This document shows positions 23,457 to 34,357 of a stretch of 64,000 nucleotides of DNA, piece by piece. The notes below the pieces were generated by a model, which did not search any database, was not told the DNA's origin, and saw only the letters and a list, made by a program, of their open reading frames with translations. The first letter of the stretch is position 1, and each line of letters opens with the position of its first letter. The DNA is taken from positions 248,001 through 312,000 of the forward strand of contig NZ_JAPPUY010000004.1 in the NCBI RefSeq assembly GCF_026712245.1, given 5' to 3'. Source of the stretch: Roseateles hydrophilus (GTDB lineage Bacteria; Pseudomonadota; Gammaproteobacteria; Burkholderiales; Burkholderiaceae_C). The translations under genes were made by a program, and so were the position numbers.

Positions 23457-25496
23457 TTCATTGAGCAGCTGCAGCCAGGCCAGCGCCTCGGCCTCGTTGG
23501 CCACCGGCGTCATCGGCGGCAGCGCGGCGCGCAGGCGGCGGCCGTAGTTCATGCCGGCCATGCGCGGATCGCACACCACCAGCAGGCCACGGTCGGTCTC
23601 GGTACGGATCAGCCGCCCGGCGCCCTGCTTCAGCGCAATGGCGGCCTCGGCAATGAAGTAATCGGCAAACGCGTTGCGCCCCTCGGCCTCCAGCCGCTGC
23701 ACGCGTGCCTCCACCAGCGGGTCGTTGGGCGGCGGGAACGGCAGCTTGTCGATGACAACGCACTGCAGCGCATCGCCCGGTACGTCAATGCCTTCCCAGA
23801 AGCTGGCCGAGCCCACCAGCACCGAGGCCGGGTTGTCGATGAAGCGTTGCAGCAGCACGCGCTTCGGCAGCGCACCCTGCTGCAGCACGGCGATGGCGTC
23901 ACCGCCCTCCTCGAAGCGCTCGCGCAAGGCGTCGGCCACGGTCTGCAGGTTGCGCAGCGTCGTCGTCAGCACGAAGGTGCGGCCACCGAGGGCCCGCGCC
24001 AGGCGGGACGCCAGCAGCGCAACGCTGGCCGGATGCGTCGGTTCAGCCGGCTTGGGGAAGCCGCGCGGCACGTACAGCCGCGCGTGCGCCGGGTAGTCGA
24101 ACGGGCTGCCGACACGCAGGATCTCGGCGTCCTGCAGCCCGGCGGGCTCGGTGAACCAGGTGAGCCCCTCGTCATCGCCCAGCGTGGCGGACGTGAACAC
24201 CCACGCCTTGGGCGGGCCTTCGAGCTGCTGCTGCATCGCGTCGCGGATGTCCAGCGGCGACTCGACCAGCCGCGCCGCGTGCGGGCTGATGTCGATCCAG
24301 CGCACATCGCCCGGGTCGGGCTCGGCGGCGAACTGCCTGGCCAGGTCGCGCAGCTGCTGGGCGCGTTCGCACAGGCGGGCGAAGTCCGGCGCCGCCTCGC
24401 GCACGCCGGTCAGCGCCTCCAGCGCCTGCTCACAGGCGGCCGCCACGCCGGCCAGCGCGGCGCCAAACGCCGGCTGTGCGGCGCGCTCCTTCCAGCCCAG
24501 CTTCAGCGTGCCACGCAGCTCGCGCCCGGCCGTGGCCAGCGCGCCGGCAGCGGCCAGCCGCAGCTCGCGCGCGGACTTCTCGATGGCAGCATGCAGCCCC
24601 TGCCAGTCGTTCACGCCGCGCGCGTGGGCCAGGCCCTGGGCCAGCAGGTCCCGCGCAAAGTCGATCAGCGCCGCCGTGCCCAGCACGGTGCCCAGGAACT
24701 GCACACCGGCCTCGGCCAGTTGGTGGGCCTCGTCGAAGATGGCGATCTCCACACTGGGCAGCAGCTCGGCCACGCCGGTGTCGCGCAGCGTCATGTCGGC
24801 GAAGAACAAATGATGGTTGACGACGACGACGTCGGCCTCCATCGCCTCGCGCCGCGCCTTCACGACATAGCAGGCCTTCCAGTCCGGGCACTCCTGCCCC
24901 AGGCAGTTCTCGCGGCTGGAGCTGACGATGGGGATGATGGGCGAGCGCTCGTCCAGGCCATCGATCTCGGCGAAGTCGCCCGTCGCCGTGCCCAGCGCCC
25001 AGCGCTCGATGCGCGCCAGCGACAGCGCCGTGCGGCGGTCCGGGAACTCGCCCGACACGCGCGCCTCCTTCATGCGGTGCAGGCACAGGTAGCTGCTGCG
25101 GCCCTTCAGCAGCGCGAGCCGCACCGGCATCCTCAGCGCCTGGGTCAGTCGCGGCAGGTCGCGCAGGAAGAGCTGGTCCTGCAGGCTCTTGGTGGCCGTG
25201 CTGATCAAGGCCCGGCTGCCCGCCAGCAAGGTGGGCACGAGGTAGGCAAAGGTCTTGCCCACGCCAGTGCCGGCCTCCACCACCAGCGCCTGGCGACGGC
25301 TCAGCGCGCGCGCGACGGCGCGGCTCATCTGCAGCTGCGGCTCGCGCGGTTTGTAGCCCCGGTCCAGCTGCGCCAGCGGCCCGCCGGCATCGAACGCAGC
25401 CTCCACAGCCTGAGCGAGTTCGTCGGCGGCGGGTGGGGCGGGCGGGGTGGCCTGGTCGAGCGCATCCAGCCAGTCGTCGAGATCAGGCAGGCTCAT
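23445..25496 (-). CDS. ATP-dependent DNA helicase, DinG/YoaA (XPD-like Fe-S) family
   Basis: SF2 5'-3' helicase; family members unwind damaged or R-loop DNA. The start at MSLPDLDDWL gives 683 residues. Walker A is EAGTGVGKTFAYLVP and motif II is FDEAHQL. Cysteines able to hold a 4Fe-4S cluster appear as YLCLHRM and NCLGQECPDWKACY. The C-terminal motif LIRTETDRGLLVVCDPR is typical. Its start overlaps the end of the DUF465 gene by 14 nt. Paralogue assignment (dinG or yoaA) is not possible by eye. Confidence 0.92.
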   Translation of the reverse strand: MSLPDLDDWLDALDQATPPAPPAADELAQAVEAAFDAGGPLAQLDRGYKPREPQLQMSRAVARALSRRQALVVEAGTGVGKTFAYLVPTLLAGSRALISTATKSLQDQLFLRDLPRLTQALRMPVRLALLKGRSSYLCLHRMKEARVSGEFPDRRTALSLARIERWALGTATGDFAEIDGLDERSPIIPIVSSSRENCLGQECPDWKACYVVKARREAMEADVVVVNHHLFFADMTLRDTGVAELLPSVEIAIFDEAHQLAEAGVQFLGTVLGTAALIDFARDLLAQGLAHARGVNDWQGLHAAIEKSARELRLAAAGALATAGRELRGTLKLGWKERAAQPAFGAALAGVAAACEQALEALTGVREAAPDFARLCERAQQLRDLARQFAAEPDPGDVRWIDISPHAARLVESPLDIRDAMQQQLEGPPKAWVFTSATLGDDEGLTWFTEPAGLQDAEILRVGSPFDYPAHARLYVPRGFPKPAEPTHPASVALLASRLARALGGRTFVLTTTLRNLQTVADALRERFEEGGDAIAVLQQGALPKRVLLQRFIDNPASVLVGSASFWEGIDVPGDALQCVVIDKLPFPPPNDPLVEARVQRLEAEGRNAFADYFIAEAAIALKQGAGRLIRTETDRGLLVVCDPRMAGMNYGRRLRAALPPMTPVANEAEALAWLQLLNEERA

Positions 25497-25686
25497 CCGG
25501 CTCCGTCTCGGCTTCCAGCCGCGCAATCATGTCGCGCAGCGCGAGGCGCCGCTTCTTCAGACGCTGCACGCCCAGTTCATCTACGGGCGCCTGCTCGCTG
25601 AGCCGGTCGATCGCGGCATTGAGGTCCGCGTGCTCCATGCGCAGCTCGATGAGGCGCCGCGTCAACGAGTGAAGTTGTTCATCCAT
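25483..25686 (-). CDS. DUF465 (YdcH-like) small helical protein
   Basis: A 67-residue, highly charged helical protein with LRMEHADLNAAIDRL and LGVQRLKKRRLALRDMIARLE, the two antiparallel helices of DUF465/YdcH. Function unknown. It overlaps the helicase start by 14 nt, so the two are probably co-translated. Confidence 0.85.
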   Translation of the reverse strand: MDEQLHSLTRRLIELRMEHADLNAAIDRLSEQAPVDELGVQRLKKRRLALRDMIARLEAETEPDEPA

Positions 25687-25748
25687 GACGGGTTAACGAG
25701 AGCGGCTCGCGGCAGGTCGGGGGCGGGCGGGCCAGTATAGTTTTCGCC

Positions 25749-26522
25749 ATGGCTCCTCCCTCCTCCGCCACCGGATTCCGGCTCAGTGCCGCCACGGGCA
25801 CGCACCGCGGCGACCGGGCCTACCAACAAGACCAGGTCGCGGTGATCGCCCACCCGCGCATCGCCGGCTGCATGATGGGCATCGTGGCCGATGGCATGGG
25901 CGGCAAGAGCGGTGGCCGCAAGGCCGCCGACCAGGTCATCCTGACGGCCCACCAGCTGTTCGAACGCTACTCGCCCGATGACGAATCGCCAGCCGAGTTG
26001 CTGGGCCAGATCACGTCCGAGGCGCACCTGATGATCAAGCTGACGGCCATCTCCGCCGAGGAGGAGCCGCACAGCACCATCGCGGGCTTCGTCATCACCA
26101 GCGACCGCTGCGCGCACTGGATTCATTCCGGCGACTCGCGCATCTACTGGTTCCGCGGCGCACGGCTCGTGAAGCGCTCGATGGATCACTCCTATGTGCA
26201 GCGCCTCGTTGACGAAGGCCAGCTCAGCGAGGCCGAGGCGAGCTCCCATCCGCAGAGCAATCTGCTGACCTCCTGCCTGGGCACGGTGCAGGACCCGACC
26301 TCCTCATCGGAACGCTTCGAGGGCCTGGAGGTGGGCGACTCGTTGATGTGCTGCAGCGACGGCCTGTGGCACTACTTCACCGCCCAGGAACTGGGCAGCG
26401 TGCTCTACAGCCTGCCGCCGCGCGAAGCGGCGGAGTTGCTCGTCAGCAAAGCGCGCCAGCGCGCGCGCGGCGGCGGCGACAACCTGTCGCTGGCCATCGT
26501 CAAGCTCGAGAGCCTGGACTGA
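25749..26522 (+). CDS. PP2C-family Ser/Thr phosphatase
   Basis: Metal-dependent phosphatase of 257 residues with the PP2C motifs RGDRAYQQDQ (metal Asp28), GIVADGMGG (Asp48), HSGDSRIYWF, and the late GGGDNLSLAIV. It is a cytoplasmic single-domain Stp-like enzyme. No partner Ser/Thr kinase or FHA protein is visible in the window, so its substrate is unknown. The gene is divergent from the DUF465 gene and converges on the small coiled-coil protein at 26523. Confidence 0.9.
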   Translation: MAPPSSATGFRLSAATGTHRGDRAYQQDQVAVIAHPRIAGCMMGIVADGMGGKSGGRKAADQVILTAHQLFERYSPDDESPAELLGQITSEAHLMIKLTAISAEEEPHSTIAGFVITSDRCAHWIHSGDSRIYWFRGARLVKRSMDHSYVQRLVDEGQLSEAEASSHPQSNLLTSCLGTVQDPTSSSERFEGLEVGDSLMCCSDGLWHYFTAQELGSVLYSLPPREAAELLVSKARQRARGGGDNLSLAIVKLESLD

Positions 26523-27113
26523 TCAGCGCGACGCCGCCGAGGCGCCCGGACGGGGCAGCGGCGCGGCGGCCGGCTTGGCGCGGACGTCTTGCTGTGACTG
26601 CTGCGCGGCCAGGCGCTCGCGCACCCGCTGCTGCCGCTCCTGTGCGCGCTCGCGCCGCTCGGCGGCCTGCGCCTCGGCCTGACTGGCGGCCAGGCGCTGC
26701 CGTTGTTCCGCAGCCTGCGGGTCGCGCGCCCGGATCACGGGCGAAGCCGACGCAGCCGATGAAGCCGACGGGGGCGGCGCGTCCGCGATCAGGCGCTGAC
26801 GGCGCTGACCTTCATCCTGCGCCGCGGCCAGCTCCCGCTCACTGACCCGCTGGCGCTGCGCCGCCGCGCGTGCGAGGCGCTGCTCCGCCGCCAGCGCCTG
26901 CTCCTGGCGCACCACGGGCTGCAGCGCGGCCTGGCGGCGCTCCCGCACCTCGTCCAGGCAGGGTGTGACCGCGAAGCGCGTCTCGCAGGCCTGCCGTTCG
27001 CGCTCGAAGCGCTGCTCAATGGCGGTGCGCTGCGCCGCCAGCTCGGCGGGCGAGATGGTCGGGGCGGGCGCGGACGCCGCAGCGGCCGCAAGCAGGGCAA
27101 GCAAGGGTGTCAT
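26523..27113 (-). CDS. Hypothetical secreted coiled-coil protein
   Basis: A 196-residue protein, not recognised. It starts with a hydrophobic signal-like segment (MTPLLALLAAAAASAPA), then a short part with two Cys (RQACETRFAVTPCLDEVR) and a long Arg/Gln/Ala/Glu-rich region with strong coiled-coil character (about 70-175). The ATG overlaps the zapE stop (TGATG), so it is coupled to zapE. It resembles the low-complexity periplasmic helical proteins common next to zapE in Burkholderiales. Confidence 0.75.
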   Translation of the reverse strand: MTPLLALLAAAAASAPAPTISPAELAAQRTAIEQRFERERQACETRFAVTPCLDEVRERRQAALQPVVRQEQALAAEQRLARAAAQRQRVSERELAAAQDEGQRRQRLIADAPPPSASSAASASPVIRARDPQAAEQRQRLAASQAEAQAAERRERAQERQQRVRERLAAQQSQQDVRAKPAAAPLPRPGASAASR

Positions 27114-28213
27114 CAGGTCAGCGAGGTGTCGACGTCGCGGCGGGCCAGCGCCAGGTACTCGGCCGAGCGCATCTCCTGCAAGCGCGACACGGTGCGCGGG
27201 AACTCGTGCGCCAACGGCCCTTCGGTGTAGAGCTGCTCGGCCGGCACGGCAGCGGAAATGATGAGCTTGACGCGGCGGTCATAGAGCACGTCCACCAGCC
27301 AGGTGAAACGCCGCGCCTCGCTGGCCAAACGCACCGGCATTTCGGGCACGTCAGACAGGATGACGGTGTGGAACTGGCTGGCCAGCTCCAGGTAGTCGTT
27401 CTGCGAACGCGGGCCGCCGCACAGGGTCTGGAAGTCGAACCACACCACACCGCCCGCGCGCCGCCGTGCCCACAGGGCGCGGTGCTCGATCATCAGCTTG
27501 CGGTCTTCGTCCTGCGCCTCGGCGAGGGCGTCAAACGCCTGGGTCAACGCCGCCTCGTTCGCCTCGTTCAGCGGCGTGAGGTAGAGGTTCATGTCCTCCA
27601 AGGTGCGGCGCCGGTAATCCGTGCCGGCATCGACGTTGATGACCTCCAGGTTCGCCTTCAGCAACTCAATGGCCGGCAGGATGCGGTCGCGGTGCAGGCC
27701 GTTGGGGTAGAGCTCGTCGGGGTGGAAGTTGGACGTGGTGACGATGGACACGCGGTTGCGGAACAGCGCATCCAGCAGGCGGTGCAGGATCATCGCGTCG
27801 GTCACGTCGGCCACGTGGAACTCGTCGAAGCAGATCAGCCGGAAGCGCCGCGCGATGCGCTTGCCGAGTTCTTCCAGCGGGTCGGCAATGCCCTTGAGCT
27901 CCTGCAGTTCGCGGTGCACCTCGCGCATGAACTCGTGGAAGTGCAGGCGCGTCTTGCGCGTCAGCGGCACGGCCTGGAAAAAGCAGTCCATCAGGAAGCT
28001 CTTGCCACGCCCCACGCCGCCATACATGTAGACGCCGCGCGGGATGGGCGGGCGGACGAGCAGCTTGGTCACCGCATTGCTGCGGCGGGCCTTGTAGGCC
28101 TCCCAATCGTCCTGGCAGCGCTGCAGCGCCGTGATGGCGCGCAACTGGGCCTCGTCGGCCTTGAAGCCACGCTCGGCAAGGGTCTGCTGGTAAAGCTCGG
28201 TGACAGTGGTCAT
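27113..28213 (-). CDS. zapE: Cell division ATPase ZapE (AFG1-like)
   Basis: P-loop ATPase of the AFG1/LACE1 family that interacts with FtsZ. It has 366 residues. Walker A is GGVGRGKSFLMD (65-76) and Walker B LICFDEFHVAD. The conserved IVTTSNFHPDELYPNGLHRDR and FTWLVDVLYDRRVKLI segments are present. Only 2 nt separate the ATG from the T-run of the lpdA terminator, so no Shine-Dalgarno fits upstream. Confidence 0.95.
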   Translation of the reverse strand: MTTVTELYQQTLAERGFKADEAQLRAITALQRCQDDWEAYKARRSNAVTKLLVRPPIPRGVYMYGGVGRGKSFLMDCFFQAVPLTRKTRLHFHEFMREVHRELQELKGIADPLEELGKRIARRFRLICFDEFHVADVTDAMILHRLLDALFRNRVSIVTTSNFHPDELYPNGLHRDRILPAIELLKANLEVINVDAGTDYRRRTLEDMNLYLTPLNEANEAALTQAFDALAEAQDEDRKLMIEHRALWARRRAGGVVWFDFQTLCGGPRSQNDYLELASQFHTVILSDVPEMPVRLASEARRFTWLVDVLYDRRVKLIISAAVPAEQLYTEGPLAHEFPRTVSRLQEMRSAEYLALARRDVDTSLT

Positions 28214-28215
28214 GG

Positions 28216-28248
28216 CAAAAAAAGGGGCGACTGTTCGGCCGCCCCTTC
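28216..28248 (-). terminator. Rho-independent terminator after lpdA
   Basis: On the minus strand, stem AAGGGGCG / CGCCCCTT runs directly into a T7 run. It ends the sucA-odhB-lpdA operon and abuts the zapE start. Confidence 0.88.
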
Positions 28249-28268
28249 TCGAATCGCGTGGTGTGCGA

Positions 28269-29690
28269 TCAGAAGTTCAGCGTGCGCTTGTCCACGGCCA
28301 GCGCCGCTTCCTTGGTCGCTTCGGACAGCGACGGGTGGGCGTGGCAGATGCGGGCGATGTCTTCGGCCGAAGCCTTGAACTCCATGGCCACCACGGCTTC
28401 CGAGATCAGCTCGGATGCGAACGGGCCGATGATGTGCACGCCCAGGATCTCGTCGGTCGTGGCGTCGGCCAGGAACTTGACGAAGCCGGTCGTGTCACCC
28501 AGTGCGCGCGCACGGCCGTTGGCCAGGAACGGGAACTGGCCCGCCTTGTAGGCCACGCCTTCGGCCTTGAGCTGTTGCTCGGTCTTGCCGACCCAGGCGA
28601 TCTCGGGGCTGGTGTAGATGACCCAGGGGATGGTGTTGAAGTTCACGTGACCATGCTGGCCCGCCATGCGCTCGGCCACCGCCACACCCTCTTCCTCAGC
28701 CTTGTGCGCGAGCATCGGGCCGCGCACGACGTCGCCCACGGCCCAGACGCCGGGCAGGTTGGTCTTGCACTCGTCGTCCACTTGAATAGCGCCGCGCTCG
28801 TCGAGCTTCAGACCCACGGCCTCCACGTTCAGGCCGATGGTGTTGGGCACGCGGCCGATCGAGACGATCAGCTTGTCGACCACCAGCGTCTGCTCGGCGC
28901 CCTTGGCGTCGGTGTAGGCGATGGTGACGTCCTTCTTGCCCTTGGTGACCTTGCTGATCTTGACGCTGAGCTGGATGTCCAGGCCCTGCTTCTTGAAGAC
29001 CTTGGCGGCTTCCTTGGCCACGCCTTCGTCGGCCGCGGCCAGGAAGGCCGGCATGGCTTCGAGGATGGTCACCTCCGAACCCAGGCGGCGCCAGACCGAG
29101 CCCATCTCCAGGCCGATCACGCCCGAGCCGATGACGCCCAACTTGCCCGGCACGGCCGGGATGCGCAGCGCGCCGTCGTTGGACAGGATCAGCTCCTCGT
29201 CGAACTCCGCGCCGGGCAGCTGGCGGGCGTTGGAACCCGTGGCCAGGATGACCTGCTTGGCGAACACGGTCTCGTCGCCGGCCTTGAGCTCATAACCGCC
29301 ATCCTTGGCGGCGACGAAGCTACCGCGGCCGTGGAAGAAGGTGACCTTGTTCTTCTTGAACAGGTAGAGGATGCCGTCGTTGTTCTGCTTCACGACGGCG
29401 TCCTTGCGGCCGACCATCTTGGCGATGTCGATCTTCAGGTTGTCCAGGCTGATGCCGTGCTCAGCGAAGTGGTGGCCGGCGTGGTCGAAGTGCTCCGACG
29501 ACTGCAGCAGCGCCTTGGACGGGATGCAGCCCACGTTCGTGCAGGTGCCGCCCGGGGCCGGGCCACCCTTGTCGTTCTTCCACTCGTCGACGCAGGCGAC
29601 GTTCATGCCGAGCTGCGCCGCGCGGATGGCGGCGATGTAGCCGCCGGGGCCGCCGCCGATGACGACGACGTCGAATTGCTTGGTGGTCAT
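28269..29690 (-). CDS. lpdA: Dihydrolipoyl dehydrogenase (E3)
   Basis: Reoxidises dihydrolipoamide of the 2-oxoglutarate dehydrogenase complex with FAD and NAD+. It has 473 residues. FAD motif: [18 protein letters not shown]. Redox-active disulfide: [12 protein letters not shown] (Cys50, Cys55). NAD motif: [15 protein letters not shown]. The active-site His of the partner subunit is in [13 protein letters not shown]. It is the last gene of sucA-odhB-lpdA. Confidence 0.97.
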   Translation of the reverse strand: MTTKQFDVVVIGGGPGGYIAAIRAAQLGMNVACVDEWKNDKGGPAPGGTCTNVGCIPSKALLQSSEHFDHAGHHFAEHGISLDNLKIDIAKMVGRKDAVVKQNNDGILYLFKKNKVTFFHGRGSFVAAKDGGYELKAGDETVFAKQVILATGSNARQLPGAEFDEELILSNDGALRIPAVPGKLGVIGSGVIGLEMGSVWRRLGSEVTILEAMPAFLAAADEGVAKEAAKVFKKQGLDIQLSVKISKVTKGKKDVTIAYTDAKGAEQTLVVDKLIVSIGRVPNTIGLNVEAVGLKLDERGAIQVDDECKTNLPGVWAVGDVVRGPMLAHKAEEEGVAVAERMAGQHGHVNFNTIPWVIYTSPEIAWVGKTEQQLKAEGVAYKAGQFPFLANGRARALGDTTGFVKFLADATTDEILGVHIIGPFASELISEAVVAMEFKASAEDIARICHAHPSLSEATKEAALAVDKRTLNF

Positions 29691-29756
29691 TCAGTTCTCC
29701 AAATCTTCGTGAACGCCCCTGTCGGAGCGTAGCGAGCGGCTTCAGGGCAAGGCGCG

Positions 29757-29789
29757 GGTGCCGAGGCACCGGAACGTAGCAGCGCTACG
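29757..29789. repeat. Pair of short palindromes in the odhB-lpdA gap
   Basis: GGTGCC GA GGCACC (29757-29770) and ACGTAGC AGC GCTACGT (29773-29789), back to back in the 157-bp gap between odhB and lpdA. No T-run follows. It looks like a repetitive palindromic unit or an RNA processing stem within the operon mRNA. Confidence 0.5.
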
Positions 29790-29847
29790 TGAGGATGCCG
29801 AGGACGGGCCCCGCAACGCCACCATGGAGCCGCGCAGTAGCTCCGAC

Positions 29848-31104
<1,257 letters not shown>

Positions 31105-31203
31105 GGTGTGAGGCTCCGTGTCTTGTATTTGGGTGTGGGGTGCGCAGGCGCAGGCAAGCGCAGCGCCGGGTCTTCGTCAGAAGGGGCGCTGCGTCATGCG
31201 GTC

Positions 31204-34059
31204 TTACTTGGTCAGGATGAAGCCCTTGAGCTTGGCGAACGCCTGGTCCAGCAGAGCCTTCTGCTGGTCCTGGTGCAGGTGGGCGTAGCCGCAGGCCGGG
31301 CTGGCGCTGGCGGCACGGCCGGCGTAGCCGAGCTTCTGGCCGTCGAGCATGTTCTCGTGCACGTAGTGCTGCACGAAGAACCAGGCGCCCTGGTTTTGCG
31401 GCTCGTCCTGGCACCACACGATGTCGGTGGCGTTGGGGTACTTCTTGAGCTCAGTCGAGAAGGCCTTGTGCGGGAAGGGATAGAGCTGCTCGACGCGCAC
31501 GATGGCAACGTCGTTGGCCTTCTTCTCGGCACGGGTCTTGACGAGGTCGTAGTACACCTTGCCCGAGCAAACGATGACGCGCTTGACCTTGTCGGCCACG
31601 ATGCTGTCGTCACGCTCGCCGATGACGGTCTTGAACTCGCCCTTGGTGAACTCGGTCAGCGGCGAGGTCGCATCCTTCGCACGCAGCAGGCTCTTGGGCG
31701 TCATGATGACCAGCGGCTTGCGGAACATGCGCAGCATCTGGCGGCGCAGCACGTGGAAGATCTGCGAGGCCGTGGTCGGCTGCACGATCTGCATGTTGTT
31801 GTCCGCGGCCAGCTGCATGAAGCGCTCCAGGCGGGCCGAGCTGTGCTCGGGACCCTGGCCTTCGTAGCCATGCGGCAGCATCATCGTCAGGCCGTTGGAG
31901 CGGCCCCACTTCACTTCGCCCGAGGCGATGAACTGGTCGATGACGACCTGCGCGCCGTTGACGAAGTCGCCGAACTGGGCTTCCCAGATGGTCAGCGTGT
32001 TCGGTTCGGCGGCGGCATAGCCGTACTCGAAGCCTAGCACCGCCTCTTCGGACAGGATGGAGTCGATGACGGTGAACGGCGCCTGGCCGTCGGCCACGTT
32101 CTGCAGCGGGATGTAGGTGCCACTGTCCCAGTTGGCGCGGTTCTGGTCGTGCAGCACAGCGTGACGGTGCGTGAACGTGCCACGGCCGCTGTCCTCGCCC
32201 GACAGGCGCACCGGGTAGCCGGAAGCCACCAGCGACGCGAAGGCCATGGACTCACCCATGCCCCAGTCGACGTTGATCTCGCCACGGCCCATCGCGGCGC
32301 GGTCGGTGTAGAGCTTGGCGACGAGGTTGTGCGGCGTGAAGTCCTTGGGCAGCGTCGTCAGCTTCTCGGCCAGGCGCTTCCACTCGGTGGCGGGGATGGC
32401 CGTGTCGCAGCTGTCCGTCCATTTCTTGCCCAGGAAGGGCGACCAGTCGGTGGCGAACTTGCTCTTGAAGTTGGTCAGCACCGGGTCGACGGTGTGGCGG
32501 CCTTCGTCCATCGCGGCGCGGTAGGTCTTGACCATCTCGTCCGGGCCATCGGCCGGCAGCACGTTCTGGGCGACCAGCTTGTCGGCGTAGACCTTGCGCG
32601 TGCCGGGGTGGGCACCGATCTTCTTGTACATCAGCGGCTGGGTCAGCGCTGGCGTGTCCTGCTCGTTGTGGCCCAGCTTGCGGAAGCAGACGATGTCGAT
32701 GACGACGTCCTTCTTGAACTCGGCGCGGTAATCCATCGCCAGCTGCGTGGCGTAGACAACGGCTTCCGGGTCGTCGCCGTTCACGTGCAGCACCGGGGCT
32801 TCGATCATCTTGACGACGTCGGAGCAGTACCAGGTCGAGCGCAGGTCGCGCGGGTCGCTGGTCGTGAAGCCGATCTGGTTGTTGATGACGATGTGCACCG
32901 TGCCGCCCGTGCGATAGCCGCGCGTCTGGGCCATCGCCAGGGTTTCCTGCACGACGCCCTGGCCGCCGAAGGCCGCATCACCGTGCACCAGCACCGGCAG
33001 CACCTGAGCGCCGGCGGTGTCGCCGCGGCGGTCTTGACGGGCGCGCACGCTGCCCTCAACGACCGGGTTGACGATTTCCAGGTGCGACGGGTTGAACGCC
33101 AGCGACAGGTGGACCGGGCCGCCGGCAGTGGACACGTCGGAGCTGAAGCCCTGGTGGTACTTCACGTCACCGGCGGGCAGATCCTCGGCCGCCTTGTGCT
33201 CGAACTCGGCGAACAGGTCGGCAGGCATCTTGCCCAGCGTGTTGACCAGCACGTTCAGACGGCCGCGGTGGGCCATGCCAATGACGATTTCCTGCACGCC
33301 GCGTTCACCGGCGCGCTTGATCAGCTCGTCCATCGCGGCGATGAAGCTCTCGCCACCTTCCAGCGAGAAGCGCTTCTGGCCGACGTACTTGGTGTGCAGG
33401 TAGCGCTCCAGGCCCTCGGCAGCCGTCAGGCGCTCGAGGATGGCCTTCTTCTTCTCAGCGCCGAAGCTGGGCTTGCTGCGCGACTTCTCCAGCCGCTCCT
33501 GCCACCAGCGCTTCTCGGCCGGGTCGGAGCCGTGCATGAACTCAGAGCCGATGGAGCCGCAGTAGGTCTCGCGCAGCGCCTGCACGATCTGGCGCAGCGT
33601 CATCGTCTCGCCGCCGAAGTAGCTGTTCACCGCGCTGAACGAGATGTCCATGTCGGACTCGCTCAGGTCGTAGAACGCGGGGTCGAGTTCGGGGATCTTG
33701 GGGCGCTCGGCGCGCTTGAGCGGGTCCAGCTCCGCCCAGCGGTTGCCGAGGAAGCGGTAGGCCGCGATCAGCGACTGCACGTGCACCTGCTTGCGGGCGA
33801 CGGCCAGATCAGCGCTGGAGGCCTTGTTGGCGAAGGTGTTGGCCTTGGCCCGTTGCGCGAAAGATTCGATGACCGGCGCGTGGGCGACGTCGCGGGCCTC
33901 GCTGCCGTCCACGGCGGGGACGTGCTGGAGGGCGTCGAAGTAATCGCGCCAGTTGTCGGGCACGGAGCCCGGGTTGTCGAGGTAAGCCTCGTACATCTCC
34001 TCCACGTACGGGGCATTGCCCCCGAACAGGTAGGAGTTCGACCTGTATTGCTGCATCAT
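31204..34059 (-). CDS. sucA: 2-oxoglutarate dehydrogenase E1
   Basis: Thiamine-diphosphate enzyme that decarboxylates 2-oxoglutarate and succinylates the lipoyl group of OdhB. The 951-residue protein is of family length. It has the N-terminal SNSYLFGGNAPYVEEMYEAY, GMAHRGRLNVLVNTLGK, HGDAAFGGQGVVQETL and the C-terminal LEQLYPFP-like VEQLYPFPHKA and WCQDEPQNQGAW motifs. It is the first gene of the operon; the 298-bp upstream gap presumably holds its promoter. Confidence 0.98.
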   Translation of the reverse strand: MMQQYRSNSYLFGGNAPYVEEMYEAYLDNPGSVPDNWRDYFDALQHVPAVDGSEARDVAHAPVIESFAQRAKANTFANKASSADLAVARKQVHVQSLIAAYRFLGNRWAELDPLKRAERPKIPELDPAFYDLSESDMDISFSAVNSYFGGETMTLRQIVQALRETYCGSIGSEFMHGSDPAEKRWWQERLEKSRSKPSFGAEKKKAILERLTAAEGLERYLHTKYVGQKRFSLEGGESFIAAMDELIKRAGERGVQEIVIGMAHRGRLNVLVNTLGKMPADLFAEFEHKAAEDLPAGDVKYHQGFSSDVSTAGGPVHLSLAFNPSHLEIVNPVVEGSVRARQDRRGDTAGAQVLPVLVHGDAAFGGQGVVQETLAMAQTRGYRTGGTVHIVINNQIGFTTSDPRDLRSTWYCSDVVKMIEAPVLHVNGDDPEAVVYATQLAMDYRAEFKKDVVIDIVCFRKLGHNEQDTPALTQPLMYKKIGAHPGTRKVYADKLVAQNVLPADGPDEMVKTYRAAMDEGRHTVDPVLTNFKSKFATDWSPFLGKKWTDSCDTAIPATEWKRLAEKLTTLPKDFTPHNLVAKLYTDRAAMGRGEINVDWGMGESMAFASLVASGYPVRLSGEDSGRGTFTHRHAVLHDQNRANWDSGTYIPLQNVADGQAPFTVIDSILSEEAVLGFEYGYAAAEPNTLTIWEAQFGDFVNGAQVVIDQFIASGEVKWGRSNGLTMMLPHGYEGQGPEHSSARLERFMQLAADNNMQIVQPTTASQIFHVLRRQMLRMFRKPLVIMTPKSLLRAKDATSPLTEFTKGEFKTVIGERDDSIVADKVKRVIVCSGKVYYDLVKTRAEKKANDVAIVRVEQLYPFPHKAFSTELKKYPNATDIVWCQDEPQNQGAWFFVQHYVHENMLDGQKLGYAGRAASASPACGYAHLHQDQQKALLDQAFAKLKGFILTK

Positions 34060-34357
34060 CTTTCGCTCACCTCATGCCCCGGTTTCCAGGGAGTTGGCTG
34101 GTTGAAGAACCTTCCGCGACACGGCTCGACCGGTTGGCGGATTGCGACCCACCTTCGCTGTTGACCAGGCAAAAGGGACGGGAAGGACCATAAGTCTCAA
34201 GGGGCCGAACTCTAGCACCTCGGGTTTGCCCGGCGCAGTCACGCGGTCGCGACAAACTTCACTGATCAAGCTCGAATAAAGTTGACTGCCTCGTAAACTT
34301 GCGCCCGCGACAGCCCCGCGATTGAATGGCTGCGCCACGGGACAACGAGGATTCCCC
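34060..34357. other. Divergent intergenic region sucA / oxygenase
   Basis: About 300 bp between the divergent sucA and the oxygenase gene, without a convincing gene. A TTGACT (34282-34287) and AT-rich patches are present, but I could not pair them into a confident promoter. Both genes presumably start here. Confidence 0.5.

Noticed and set aside
32149-34164. A plus-strand open frame of 671 codons opposite sucA.
   Set aside because: sucA is full length with all family motifs; the opposite frame has no recognisable domain.
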